Assembly: GCA_004172935.1 (NCBI GenBank)
Contig: SDZD01000024.1
Location: 1-64,000 of the forward strand
Direction: 5' to 3'
Length of the DNA: 64,000 nucleotides
Source of the DNA: a bacterium
GTDB taxonomy: Bacteria > Armatimonadota > Abditibacteriia > Abditibacteriales > Abditibacteriaceae
Position 1 is the stretch's first letter. Each line of letters starts with the position of its first letter. Positions 1-7,649 of this stretch are shown piece after piece. The position numbers and the translations under genes are program-made. A model generated the notes under the pieces. That model did not search any database, was not told where the DNA came from, and saw only the letters and a program-made list of their open reading frames with translations.

Positions 1-156
1 GCGTAGGGCACCGACGAGTTCTTTTTCGCGGCGCAGGGCTTCGAGGGCGACTTGGGCTTCTTCGAGTGGGAGTTCGGCGGCCTGAGCTAATCGGGGCAGG
101 GGGACGGGTTTTTCGGAGGCGAAAAGAAGGGCTTCTATCAGGTCGGACGAATTCAT
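1..156 (-). CDS. scpB: Segregation and condensation protein B, N-terminal part (cut by window edge)
   Basis: This is the first 52 codons of a minus-strand gene whose remainder lies beyond the left edge. The start ATG is at 154-156 and the peptide opens MNSSDLIEALLFASEKPV, which matches the start of the first winged-helix domain of ScpB. ScpB binds ScpA and the SMC ATPase to form the condensin-like complex that compacts and separates daughter chromosomes. The ATG overlaps the TGA of the upstream kinase gene (ATGA), so translational coupling is likely. The presence of scpA about 570 bases upstream in the same orientation strengthens the call. Only the N-terminus is visible, so completeness cannot be judged. 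Confidence 0.85.
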   Translation of the reverse strand, partial: MNSSDLIEALLFASEKPVPLPRLAQAAELPLEEAQVALEALRREKELVGALR

Positions 157-692
157 CGGGCCTGTTCAGTTTGACCGATGGATTGTAGCCACTTCGCGCA
201 TTGAGACGGATGGCGGAAATGGATGAACCTAATGCCACGATGGCGGGCGCGGCGCTTGGTGTTCCAGTTAGTGCGGCGACGAAGCCAATAGGTACGCAAG
301 AGCCAGAGGATGATGGAGTCGCGGGAGAAGGCCAGACGCAGATTTTCCTGGTTGCCGTTGCAGCAAGGCTCGTGCAGGAAGACGCGGCGCCATGTGCGCT
401 TCAGAAGGCGCGCGAAGATAAAGGGGAACGAATAATCGAGCCAGATGATGGTATCGACCTTAGGCAAAAAGTGCTTCTGGGCTTTGGTGTAGTTGCCCGC
501 GATTACCCACGAGGACGATTGCGTTTCGCTTTCCAGAGAAGCGAAGAATTCGGCTTCGGGGGCGGTTTGCCAGTTGGGACGCCAGTGGAGTTCGTCCAGG
601 TCGATACAATTGGCGCCTAACCGCTGGGACAGTTGGCGGGCGAGAGTAGATTTGCCGCTGCCGCAAGTGCCGAGAATCCAAATACGGGTCAT
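153..692 (-). CDS. P-loop kinase-like NTPase (adenylate kinase / FlaR-like)
   Basis: The 179-residue protein begins MTRIWILGTCGSGKST, with a Walker A loop at residues 8-15 (K14). Next comes a DLDELHW segment, typical of the small nucleoside-kinase-like proteins often annotated as DNA topology modulation protein FlaR or AAA family ATPase. The C-terminal third is rich in Arg and Trp and ends in a segment (FRHPSQCAKWL) also common in that family. It sits between scpA and scpB in one minus-strand operon and overlaps scpB by four bases. The true substrate is unknown; small-molecule phosphorylation is inferred from the fold only. Its location inside the scp operon is not a canonical arrangement and may be coincidental. 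Confidence 0.7.
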   Translation of the reverse strand: MTRIWILGTCGSGKSTLARQLSQRLGANCIDLDELHWRPNWQTAPEAEFFASLESETQSSSWVIAGNYTKAQKHFLPKVDTIIWLDYSFPFIFARLLKRTWRRVFLHEPCCNGNQENLRLAFSRDSIILWLLRTYWLRRRTNWNTKRRARHRGIRFIHFRHPSQCAKWLQSIGQTEQAR

Positions 693-726
693 TCTAGTTT
701 TAGTTTTTAGTGGGTGGACGAGCAGA

Positions 727-1518
727 TTATTGGGGCGTCATGCGTTCGAGGTAGATTTCATCGAAGAGGGTAAGTTGGCGCATTTTGAGGCGTCCACGTT
801 TGATGAGTTCGAGGATCGCCAGAAAGGTGATGACGACTTCGAGGCGCGAGGTGCAATCGTCGCAGAGGAAGTCGAAGGTGGCGCCGCCCTGCGTGTGATA
901 GATGCGGGCGGCGATGGTTTTGAGGCGTTCGGGGAGGGTGAATGGTTCGCGTTGGACGAGAGCCACGGGAGCCTCTTCCATGCGCTTGAGAACGCGCTTG
1001 AGAGCGGAGAGCAGGTCGAAGCTGGAGACTTCGCCCATAGAAAGAAAAAGGGCGTCTTCTTCGTCGCCGAGGAGATTGGTTTTGGAAGCGAGGATGGGGC
1101 GGCGGAAGATGTCGGTCCACTCTTCGCGCTTTTGCTTGAGGTCGTCGGCGGCGTCCTGGATGCGCTGCAATTCGAGCAGTTGCTCGACTAGTTCGGCGCG
1201 CGGGTCGATGGCTTCTTCGTCCAACACATCCTCGTTTTGCGACTGAGCGCGCGGCAACAACATGCGCGATTTGATTTGCATGAGCGTGGCGGCGGTGACG
1301 AGGAAATCGCCCGCGTAGTCGGCCTGAACTTCGCGCATGAGGGCGAGATATTCGACGAACTGTGAGGTGATTTTATGGATGGGAATATCGCAGATGTCAT
1401 AGCGATGCGCCCGCACCAGATAGAGCAGCAAGTCGAGCGGCCCCTCGAATACTTGAAGGCGGATTTTATGGCCGACGAAGCGTTCGGGATCTTGAGTTGG
1501 AGAAGTGCTTATGAGAAT
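727..1518 (-). CDS. scpA: Segregation and condensation protein A, apparently starting at a non-standard codon
   Basis: ScpA is the kleisin subunit that bridges the SMC heads. The reading frame encodes HKIRLQVFEGPLDLLLYLV followed by RAHRYDICDIPIHKIT, the conserved kleisin N-terminus, and a C-terminal winged helix ending FDEIYLERMTPQ. The conserved N-terminus lies upstream of every ATG, GTG or TTG in the frame except a TTG at 1429-1431, which would delete the EGPLD motif. The only open codons before it run back to ATT at 1516-1518, directly after the TAA (1519-1521) of the upstream protease in the same frame. I therefore place the start at ATT 1518 (263 residues), preceded by a G-run that could act as ribosome-binding site. 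AUA 1510-1512, stop-codon readthrough or a sequencing error are alternatives. The function call is firm; the start is not. Confidence 0.85.
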   Translation of the reverse strand: MLISTSPTQDPERFVGHKIRLQVFEGPLDLLLYLVRAHRYDICDIPIHKITSQFVEYLALMREVQADYAGDFLVTAATLMQIKSRMLLPRAQSQNEDVLDEEAIDPRAELVEQLLELQRIQDAADDLKQKREEWTDIFRRPILASKTNLLGDEEDALFLSMGEVSSFDLLSALKRVLKRMEEAPVALVQREPFTLPERLKTIAARIYHTQGGATFDFLCDDCTSRLEVVITFLAILELIKRGRLKMRQLTLFDEIYLERMTPQ

Positions 1519-2250
1519 TTAACCCCCGATGCTGAAATCATTTGGGTCGTGTCCCATTGCCCCTAATACGAGGCCAGCGCCGAAACGAGCACCTGGAACG
1601 AAAATTGGGTCGAGGATGGGTCCCGCTTGAATGAGCAAAAGGATGATCATGAATGAAAATGGGCGAATCGTATCGAACAGCGGCTTGAGTTCGGGCACTA
1701 TGTTTTGCATGATGTATCCACCGTCAAAGGGGGGGATAGGCAACATATTAAACACGGCGAGCGATAAGTTGAGTGTCACGCCAATGCCACAGGCAGCAGC
1801 AAGGCTAAGCCAGGGCGAAGTAATATCGGGATGACGATTGACAATATTGAGGACATCCTGCACCGAATACTGCACGTGGGCGGCGTTCGCGGCGAAACGC
1901 AACATATACAGCAGTGCAAGCCAGACAAATGCCTGCACCACATTGGAAAGAGGGCCAGCAACGGACACGAGCGAATCGTCGCGTCGGGGGTTGCGGAGTT
2001 TGTTTCTATTGACGGGAACGGAGGCCCAGCCAATCATGGGCAAGCCCAACAGAATAGTTCCGACCAGAAACAGAGAACCAATAGGGTCGAGTTGCTTGAA
2101 GGGGTCGAGAGTCAGCTTTCCTGCACGGCGCGCGGTATCATCGCCCAGGCGGTCGGCGACATAGGCATGAGCGAACTCGTGAATCGTAAAGGCAGCAATG
2201 AAGGCGGGGAGCGCCAAAATGAGGTAGATGAGCCGTTGTTGAAAATCCAT
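1519..2250 (-). CDS. Site-2 protease family (M50) membrane metalloprotease
   Basis: The 243-residue integral membrane protein has the zinc-binding HEFAH motif at residues 24-28 in its first hydrophobic segment and a second conserved motif, NMLPIPPFDGG, near the C-terminus that supplies the third zinc ligand (NPxDG-like). This is the layout of the short, PDZ-less M50 proteases that cut substrates inside the membrane. I chose ATG 2248-2250 (MDFQQRLIYL) because the longer frame would overlap the upstream propeller gene. An M50 protease next to scpA and scpB is a common bacterial arrangement. Its TAA abuts the scpA frame with no spacer, an odd junction discussed under findings. The substrate is unknown. 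Confidence 0.88.
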   Translation of the reverse strand: MDFQQRLIYLILALPAFIAAFTIHEFAHAYVADRLGDDTARRAGKLTLDPFKQLDPIGSLFLVGTILLGLPMIGWASVPVNRNKLRNPRRDDSLVSVAGPLSNVVQAFVWLALLYMLRFAANAAHVQYSVQDVLNIVNRHPDITSPWLSLAAACGIGVTLNLSLAVFNMLPIPPFDGGYIMQNIVPELKPLFDTIRPFSFMIILLLIQAGPILDPIFVPGARFGAGLVLGAMGHDPNDFSIGG

Positions 2251-2255
2251 AAAAT

Positions 2256-3260
2256 TTAGCGTGCGCGCCAGCGGTAGATTTTGTTGTCGCGTGCCTCGTA
2301 GAACCAATTGCCGTCGGGGGATGGCTCGAACCCATATTCTTTCGGCCCTGCCAAGCGGTTGAGCTTGCGACCTGTATGAGCGTCGTGAATCTCAAGACCG
2401 AGTTCGGTGGGGACATAAGCGAGTTTGCCGTCCCAGGAAAACGTCGGCCAATCCGAAGTTGACCATAGGAGTTTTCCATCACTCAGACGATAAACCCGGC
2501 TGTTGTTACTCGCTGCAAATTTTTCGACGAGCAAATAATTGTCGGGACTGACTTCCAGCATGTCCGGGCCTTCTTCCCACACCTCTTCGCTTGTGACCGA
2601 GGGCTTCATGTGCTTCATACGGCGAACCAGTGCCCCGCTATGGGCATCAAGAACCACGAAGTCGCCGTCAAAGGCCACAATATGCTTTTTATCGTAAGTG
2701 AGGGTCGCACATGTCAGGGGGACATCGGCCTTCAGTCCTGACCACTTTTTAGCGATGCGCAAGGCACCGCTGCGGGCGTTATAGACACGCAGGTAATCCT
2801 GCGTCGCCAGAATGAAGTCGTTGCCATCATCCAAAAAACCATATTCGAGCAACTCATCGACCTCATTGCTCTGGTTCGTGGAAATTACGGGCGGTATGCG
2901 CTTCAATTGGTGCCCAGTGCGCGCATCAAGCAGCAGAAACGACACGCCGTTAATATCGCTCAGTTCCTCCTCTGCGATGGGCTGGGCGGCGTGGGCGACC
3001 ATAACCGTCTTTTCATCGCGCGAAACCGCCAACAGAAAATCGTCGCTTTTCCAAAGAGAGCGGCGTGTCGCAACATCCCATATCTGAAATCTGTTGGTAT
3101 TTTCGTTTATAACGGCCAACAGCTTCCCCTTCCACGATAACCAGGGAATGTAGGCATCTTGTTGAACGCCAAAAAGTTGAGGTTTTACGTCGGCTTGAGA
3201 TGGATGAGGGGTTAGCAGCGCGGCCAAAACAGCCACAGCCAGCAAGAATTTGATTTTCAT
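2256..3260 (-). CDS. Secreted beta-propeller (WD40/PQQ-like) protein, copy A
   Basis: The 334-residue protein has a Sec signal peptide (MKIKFLLAVAVLAALLTPHPSQA) and then repeated strands of the form LWKSDDFLLAVSRDEKTVMV, LLDARTGHQLKRI and EIHDAHTGRKLNRLAGP, typical of WD40/PQQ-like propeller blades. The end, PDGNWFYEARDNKIYRWRAR, is nearly the same as that of the next gene upstream, so the two are a tandem duplication. No catalytic motif is visible; the role is probably binding or scaffolding outside the cytoplasm. It lies nine bases downstream of its paralogue and five bases upstream of the M50 protease, so co-transcription is likely. The specific function is unknown. Confidence 0.75.
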   Translation of the reverse strand: MKIKFLLAVAVLAALLTPHPSQADVKPQLFGVQQDAYIPWLSWKGKLLAVINENTNRFQIWDVATRRSLWKSDDFLLAVSRDEKTVMVAHAAQPIAEEELSDINGVSFLLLDARTGHQLKRIPPVISTNQSNEVDELLEYGFLDDGNDFILATQDYLRVYNARSGALRIAKKWSGLKADVPLTCATLTYDKKHIVAFDGDFVVLDAHSGALVRRMKHMKPSVTSEEVWEEGPDMLEVSPDNYLLVEKFAASNNSRVYRLSDGKLLWSTSDWPTFSWDGKLAYVPTELGLEIHDAHTGRKLNRLAGPKEYGFEPSPDGNWFYEARDNKIYRWRAR

Positions 3261-3269
3261 GAAAGAGAG

Positions 3270-4268
3270 TTAGCGAGCGCGCCAACGATAGATTTTGCCG
3301 TCGCGGGCTTCATAAAGCCAGTTGCCATCGGCGGAGGGATCAAAACCGTAGGTGCTTGGACCGGGCAGATGCCTTAACAGGCGGCCTGTGTGAGCCTCGA
3401 AAACGTCGAGACCATTGGGGGACGGGATATAAGATATTTGGCCATCGAAGGAAAATGTGGGCCAATCGTTACTTTGCCATAGCTGCTTACCATCGCTGAT
3501 GCGAAATATGCGGCTGCTATCGGTAGAATCGAGGGATTCGTAAAAAGAGTAGTCGTCGGGACTGACGGTGAAAAAATTAGGGGAGTTGGTATAGGGGGCC
3601 GATTTATAATTCAGGGGCAGGACACGTATGGTAGTTCCGTTACGGGCATCTAGAATAGTGACTTTGCCTCCAACGATTCCCAAGATTTTTTCATCGCCAC
3701 GGAAGAATGCAGCGGTGGTTATGTGCGCACTGCCTTTTGCACGGGGCCACTTGTGATTAACAATCAAACGTCCAGTGGCAATGTTCCAACGCTGCAACGA
3801 CTCGGAAGTGACAACACGGAACTCGGTTTCATCGGTGGAGAAATCGTAGGCGAGCAAACGGCCCTCACTGCTATCACTCCCCGGCTGGAGAGCGCGGATG
3901 ACGTGGCCGTCGCGCTCGTCGCATAGTTCCAAATTCACACCATGCAGGTTAGTGAGTTCCATTGGTAAAGGAACCTCACTGCGCACCACAGCGATGATAT
4001 GATTTTGGGAGGAATAGGCAATCCATTTACTGCGTTTGTCTCTCTTCCACAGCAACTGACCTGTGTTCATATCCCATGTGGCAAAGCCGGAGATGTTGTT
4101 AACACTTTCTACAAGCAGCAAACGCCCATCCTGAATGGAGAAGGGATAATCGGCGTTGCTTTGGATGATGAGCAGTTGAGGGCGCCACGAGGCGGCGCTT
4201 TTCATGGCCCATATCAGGGCGACAAGAGGTACGAGAGCCAATAGCCAGAGGGAGCGTTTGCGCTTCAT
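3270..4268 (-). CDS. Exported beta-propeller (WD40/PQQ-like) protein, copy B
   Basis: This 332-residue paralogue of the downstream gene begins MKRKRSLWLLALVPLVALIWA, a signal peptide or signal anchor. It shows the same blade pattern (FATWDMNTGQLLWKRD, ILDARNGTTIRVLPLN, VFEAHTGRLLRHLPGP) and the same C-terminus, ADGNWLYEARDGKIYRWRAR. Both copies contain the phrase SDGK-LWQS/LWSTSDWPTFS, so they share most of the fold and differ mainly in the N-terminal half. It is the first gene of the minus-strand run that leads through the M50 protease to scpA and scpB; a hairpin at 4319-4336 separates it from the truncated gene upstream. Function is unknown beyond a probable extracytoplasmic binding role. 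Confidence 0.73.
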   Translation of the reverse strand: MKRKRSLWLLALVPLVALIWAMKSAASWRPQLLIIQSNADYPFSIQDGRLLLVESVNNISGFATWDMNTGQLLWKRDKRSKWIAYSSQNHIIAVVRSEVPLPMELTNLHGVNLELCDERDGHVIRALQPGSDSSEGRLLAYDFSTDETEFRVVTSESLQRWNIATGRLIVNHKWPRAKGSAHITTAAFFRGDEKILGIVGGKVTILDARNGTTIRVLPLNYKSAPYTNSPNFFTVSPDDYSFYESLDSTDSSRIFRISDGKQLWQSNDWPTFSFDGQISYIPSPNGLDVFEAHTGRLLRHLPGPSTYGFDPSADGNWLYEARDGKIYRWRAR

Positions 4269-4318
4269 GGCAGTAGTCCATCAGGATAAACACCACACAA
4301 CTAGCCCCAAAAGTAAAT

Positions 4319-4336
4319 GACGCGCCGAAGCGCGTC
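4319..4336 (-). terminator. Stable UUCG-loop hairpin, likely terminator of the truncated H-X9-DG gene
   Basis: On the minus strand the arms GACGCGC and GCGCGTC enclose a TTCG loop closed by C-G, an especially stable tetraloop, followed by ATTTACTTTT. It lies about 30 bases past the stop of the truncated gene at 4364. Confidence 0.6.
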
Positions 4337-4363
4337 TTTACATTGTTTTAGCGATGTTCTGTT

Positions 4364-4755
4364 CTAGTTCTGGCGAGGGTCGAAACCGAAGGCGAAGGAT
4401 GGGCTGGTGATGGCAGCCTCTGCTGGCGTCAGGGTGCGGCTGGGCCAAACTTGAGACAGCTTCACCCATTTGGCGTGGCCATCCATATATCCGGCCACGA
4501 AGCCATCGAAGTGGCTGTTGGTGCAGATGTCGTAGGGGCGCTGTTTGTAGCCAGCAGGGCTGACTTCGTCGTCCTTCCACTTTTGCGTCGTGTAGTTCCA
4601 GTACGAGGGGTAGCCCGCATTAGCTTTGAAGTACATGAAGTTCTTCACTACCGAGCCATAGCCTCCGGTGGTTGCATCGGAGCCGCTGGTCGCTTGAACG
4701 CGCGACACGAGAAAGCGGAGTGGATACAGGTCTTTAGCCGCGAGGAGTTGGAAGC
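4364..4755 (-). pseudogene. 5'-truncated H-X9-DG (DUF1559-type) pilin-like protein
   Basis: The C-terminal ~130 codons read as the end of a DUF1559 / H-X9-DG-CTERM protein. HFDGFVAGYMDGHAKWVKL contains a histidine, nine residues and then DG, the family signature, followed by a short tail ending FGFDPRQN. Family members normally begin with a prepilin-type N-terminus (GFTLIELLVVIAIIAIL) and run to 250-350 residues. None of that is present: upstream of about 4755 the frame continues only as low-complexity sequence that is the antisense of the gene starting at 4756. The 5' two thirds have evidently been lost. The break coincides with the start of the divergent orphan ORF, so an insertion or deletion joined the two. 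Such proteins are abundant in Planctomycetota and Armatimonadota-like genomes. Confidence 0.65.
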
Positions 4756-5217
4756 ATGGAATTTGAAGATGTAAACGAGGAATTCGAGTTGGAAGCGCGA
4801 CGAGTTGCGGCGGCTTTTGGCTTAAGGCGATGCAGCACCTTAAAAATCGAAGATATTTTAATGATTGAGGGGATTGGAGATCAAAGAATACATGTGGAGG
4901 CACACATAGTGATTCTCAGCAACGAATGGCGTTTCTTGGCTATTCGAAATTTGGAAGAACCAGACGAAGAATGCCGAATCTCTTGGGGACGATTAGACGA
5001 TAGCACACCTCCAACTTGGGGATATGCCTATTCGTTAGCTCCGACTTGTATTGAACCAATGGTACGAGGCCTGTATTGTCTAGGAGTTGAAGATAAGGAA
5101 GAGCAGTTACTGCTCTCCATTAACTCGCCGCTTTCTGCTCATGAAAAACTCGAACTGCGCCTCTCTATGCCCCGCGAGTTCTGGCCCCAGTCGTGGATGA
5201 ATGCAGATTGCAAATGA
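4756..5217 (+). CDS. Unrecognised acidic cytoplasmic protein
   Basis: The 153-residue product is acidic, lacks a signal peptide or membrane segment, and has a globular composition with three or four cysteines (RRCSTLKIEDILMI, APTCIEPM, GLYCLGVEDKEEQ). I do not recognise the family. In contrast to most genes here it has a good ribosome-binding site, AGGAG at 4743-4747, eight bases before the ATG. Its 5' end abuts the truncated H-X9-DG remnant and its stop codon lies inside an 11-base inverted repeat (5212-5222 with 5313-5323). It may therefore have arrived with the rearrangement that destroyed its neighbour. It could also be a chance frame, but the coherent amino acid pattern and the SD argue for a real gene. 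Confidence 0.5.
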   Translation: MEFEDVNEEFELEARRVAAAFGLRRCSTLKIEDILMIEGIGDQRIHVEAHIVILSNEWRFLAIRNLEEPDEECRISWGRLDDSTPPTWGYAYSLAPTCIEPMVRGLYCLGVEDKEEQLLLSINSPLSAHEKLELRLSMPREFWPQSWMNADCK

Positions 5218-5323
5218 AGTGATAGTTGATATCGCGCCAAGGAATCTGAACTGGGGGTGTAGATCCTTTGCAGGCTCAGGATGACGACGCTGGCATACCC
5301 CTACCGAACCTCTCACTTCATTT
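5212..5323. repeat. Inverted-repeat-bounded block resembling a dispersed intergenic repeat
   Basis: The arms AAATGAAGTGA (5212-5222) and TCACTTCATTT (5313-5323) flank about 90 bases. Inside is a phrase around 5260-5285 (GATCCTTTGCAGGCTCAGG followed by ATGAC) that matches a repeat type I recall from intergenic regions of many bacteria (CATCCTGAGC...AGGATCT in the other direction). The left arm covers the stop codon of the preceding ORF. This could be a miniature mobile element or scar; no transposase is present. The rest of the gap to lysA, up to the terminator at 5391, shows nothing else. Confidence 0.4.
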
Positions 5324-5390
5324 GAAGTTTGCTTTAGGCTAAGTACAAGGGGCGCTTTGCGCGGCTGGATGATGAGGGTATTAGGTTAAA

Positions 5391-5436
5391 AATAAAAACG
5401 GGCGACACCAAGTTGGTGCCGCCCGTTTTTATTTTT
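5391..5436. terminator. Bidirectional intrinsic terminator downstream of lysA
   Basis: The stem GGGCGACACC / GGTGCCGCCC has a four-base loop (AAGT) and one A/C mismatch. It is flanked by an A-rich run on the left and TTTTTATTTTT on the right, so it can work on both strands. It lies just past the lysA stop at 5442. Confidence 0.85.
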
Positions 5437-5441
5437 GCGGA

Positions 5442-6773
5442 TTAAACCGCTGCGGTGTCTTTTTGGATCAGGCGTTGGGGAAGAAGGTCGTGGGCCAACA
5501 CGTCTTCGAGGGTTTCGCGCTCGATGATGAGGTCGGCTTGCCCCTCACTTGCCAATACAACTGCGGGACGACGGAAGCGGTTGTAGTTGCTGGCCATCGC
5601 GTAGTTGTAGGCGCCTGTCGCGTAGACGGCGACGATGTCGCCGCGTGTGGGGCTGGCGAGGTCGGCTTCTTCGATGAGAACGTCGGTTTCGCAGTGCTTA
5701 CCCGCGATGGCGACGCGATCAGCCTGTTCTTCGTTGGCGCGGCTGGCGTTGAGGGCGAAGTAGCGCGCCTCGTAGAGAGCGGGACGTGGGTTATCGCTGA
5801 GACCGCCATCAACCGAAACGTAGGTGCGAACGCCGGGGATGCGCTTAATGGTGCCTACACGATAAAGCGTAGTGCCCGCTTCGCCAACGAGGGAACGGCC
5901 CGGTTCGATGGCGAGGTGTGGTGTGGCGAGGCCAAATTTCTCCAGACCTGCGCGCACGGTGCCGACGAGGGTAGAGGCGTACTCTTCCATCGAAGGAGGG
6001 GTCTGTTCGGGCATGTAACGCACGCCGAGGCCACCGCCGAGATCGAGGTGTTCGAATTCAACGCCGAGTTCGTCGCGAATCTGGGCGAGGAATTCGACCA
6101 TGATGGTTGCCGCGAGGGTGAAGAACGGGGCATCCAAAATCTGCGAACCGATGTGGCAGCCGACGCCAAGCAGTTCGAGGTTTTCCTTCTTTAGCGCGGT
6201 TTCAACGGCGCGGCGAGCACTGCCACCGTCGATGTTGAAGCCGAATTTGGTGTCGATGCGCCCGGTCTGGATGAGTTTGTGGGTGTGGGCATCGACGCGC
6301 GGGGTGAGGCGCAGCATGATGGCCTGACGGACACCGGCTTCGCCCGCGATGCGGTCGAGCATTTCGAGTTCATCGAAGTTATCGACGATAACGCGCCCGA
6401 TTTGGGAGCGAATCGCCATTTCGAGTTCATCGACCGATTTGTTGTTGCCGTGAAAAATGATGCGCTCGGAGGGGAAGTCGGCGCGCAAGGCGGTGAGAAG
6501 TTCGCCCGCTGAGGCAACATCGATCCACAGACCTTCTTGAGCGGCGATGCGCGCAATGGCGAGGCAGGGGAAGGCTTTGCTGGCGTAAGTGATGTGGCAC
6601 TCGACATTTTGAGCGTCGAAGGCCGCTTTCATCGCGCGCATTTGAGCGCGGATGTGCGTTTCGTCCATAACAAACAAAGGCGTGCCGTATTCGTTCGCGA
6701 GTTCTACTGTATCGCAGCCACCAATTTCGAGGTGGCCGGCGTCGTTAATCTTTTGTGTTCCCAGAAAAAACAT
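5442..6773 (-). CDS. lysA: Diaminopimelate decarboxylase
   Basis: This 443-residue PLP enzyme converts meso-diaminopimelate to lysine, the last step of lysine synthesis. The alanine-racemase-like barrel is marked by HITYASKAF, where K66 is the PLP-binding lysine, by the glycine-rich phosphate-binding segment DLGGGLGVRY and by EPGRSLV. The HCETDVL segment carries the catalytic cysteine from the C-terminal domain. Length and order of motifs match the family. The ATG at 6771-6773 is preceded by AAGGG at moderate spacing. It is a single-gene unit ending at the strong bidirectional terminator. The aspartate-pathway genes hom and thrC are also in this window but not adjacent. Confidence 0.95.
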   Translation of the reverse strand: MFFLGTQKINDAGHLEIGGCDTVELANEYGTPLFVMDETHIRAQMRAMKAAFDAQNVECHITYASKAFPCLAIARIAAQEGLWIDVASAGELLTALRADFPSERIIFHGNNKSVDELEMAIRSQIGRVIVDNFDELEMLDRIAGEAGVRQAIMLRLTPRVDAHTHKLIQTGRIDTKFGFNIDGGSARRAVETALKKENLELLGVGCHIGSQILDAPFFTLAATIMVEFLAQIRDELGVEFEHLDLGGGLGVRYMPEQTPPSMEEYASTLVGTVRAGLEKFGLATPHLAIEPGRSLVGEAGTTLYRVGTIKRIPGVRTYVSVDGGLSDNPRPALYEARYFALNASRANEEQADRVAIAGKHCETDVLIEEADLASPTRGDIVAVYATGAYNYAMASNYNRFRRPAVVLASEGQADLIIERETLEDVLAHDLLPQRLIQKDTAAV

Positions 6774-6922
6774 GTATCAGACCCTTAATTGAGATTGAAA
6801 CAAGTCTAACAAAGCATTTTTTTCATCCCGACGAAATGGTTCGGATTTGCAATGATGCGTTGGGGAAGTTTGGAATAAGAGAATTTTGAGGCTTAAATGT
6901 AGGAGGAGAGGATGCACGATTT

Positions 6923-7582
6923 TTACGAATTGTTGATGAGGTCGCGATAATCTTCGACCCATTTGATGACGTGGCTGGTATCGCCGAAATCTTCGCGCGC
7001 GTTCATGAGGTTGAGAGCGACGCATTTCATTCCGGCGCGGCGGGCGGCTTCGACTCCGACTTTGGAATCCTCGAAAACCAGACATTTTTCGGGGTCGATG
7101 CCCAATTCCTGCGCGGCGAGGAGAAAGACTTCGGGGTGGGGTTTGCCGTGGGTCACGTCGTCGCCGCTGACGTAGGCGCGGAAATAGGAGCGGATACCCA
7201 GGCCATCAATGGTGAAGTTGATGTTGTTATTGTTGCCCGCTGTTGCCACTGCGCAGGGCATGTCGTGTTGCTTGGTCCACTCCAAAAAAGCATCAAGGCC
7301 AGGAAGCAAAGCGAGGTGGGGCTTGTAGATTTCGCGGTAAAGAGCCTCTTTGCGCTCGCCGATTTGGAACTGCTCTTCGGGGCTTTTATCGGGGAAGAAG
7401 CGAGCGACGATTTCGCCTATGGTGCCGTGGGTCTGCGCCCAGATTTCGTCCGCTGACATGTTCAGCCCCTCGCGCGGCGCCCACTGAATCCAGGTTTGAC
7501 GGTGAAAATCCATGTTATCGACGAGGGTGCCGTCCATGTCGAAGATAAAGGCTTGAAAAGGTGAAACATCGAAATTAACCAT
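6923..7582 (-). CDS. HAD-superfamily phosphatase (beta-phosphoglucomutase / YqaB-like)
   Basis: The 219-residue protein has motif I FIFDMDGTLVDN (DxDGT at residues 15-19, D15 the nucleophile). It also has a helical cap, motif II near CAVATAGNNNN, the motif III lysine in VSGDDVTHGKPHPEVF, and motif IV CLVFEDSKVGVEAARRAGM. This is the classical subfamily I layout of phosphoglycolate phosphatase, beta-phosphoglucomutase and sugar phosphatases. The exact sugar phosphate cannot be told from sequence. It stands alone; the 149-base gap to lysA shows no recognisable structure. The ATG is at 7580-7582 without an evident Shine-Dalgarno. Confidence 0.88.
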   Translation of the reverse strand: MVNFDVSPFQAFIFDMDGTLVDNMDFHRQTWIQWAPREGLNMSADEIWAQTHGTIGEIVARFFPDKSPEEQFQIGERKEALYREIYKPHLALLPGLDAFLEWTKQHDMPCAVATAGNNNNINFTIDGLGIRSYFRAYVSGDDVTHGKPHPEVFLLAAQELGIDPEKCLVFEDSKVGVEAARRAGMKCVALNLMNAREDFGDTSHVIKWVEDYRDLINNS

Positions 7583-7649
7583 CGTTTTGAGTTTAGAGAG
7601 GGCTATCTTAAGACTTAGCCAATCAATCGCTTATGCCTGAATTTTCGAG

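Noticed and set aside
6774..6922. Lysine riboswitch upstream of lysA
   Set aside because: The 149-base gap is too short and shows none of the conserved helices.
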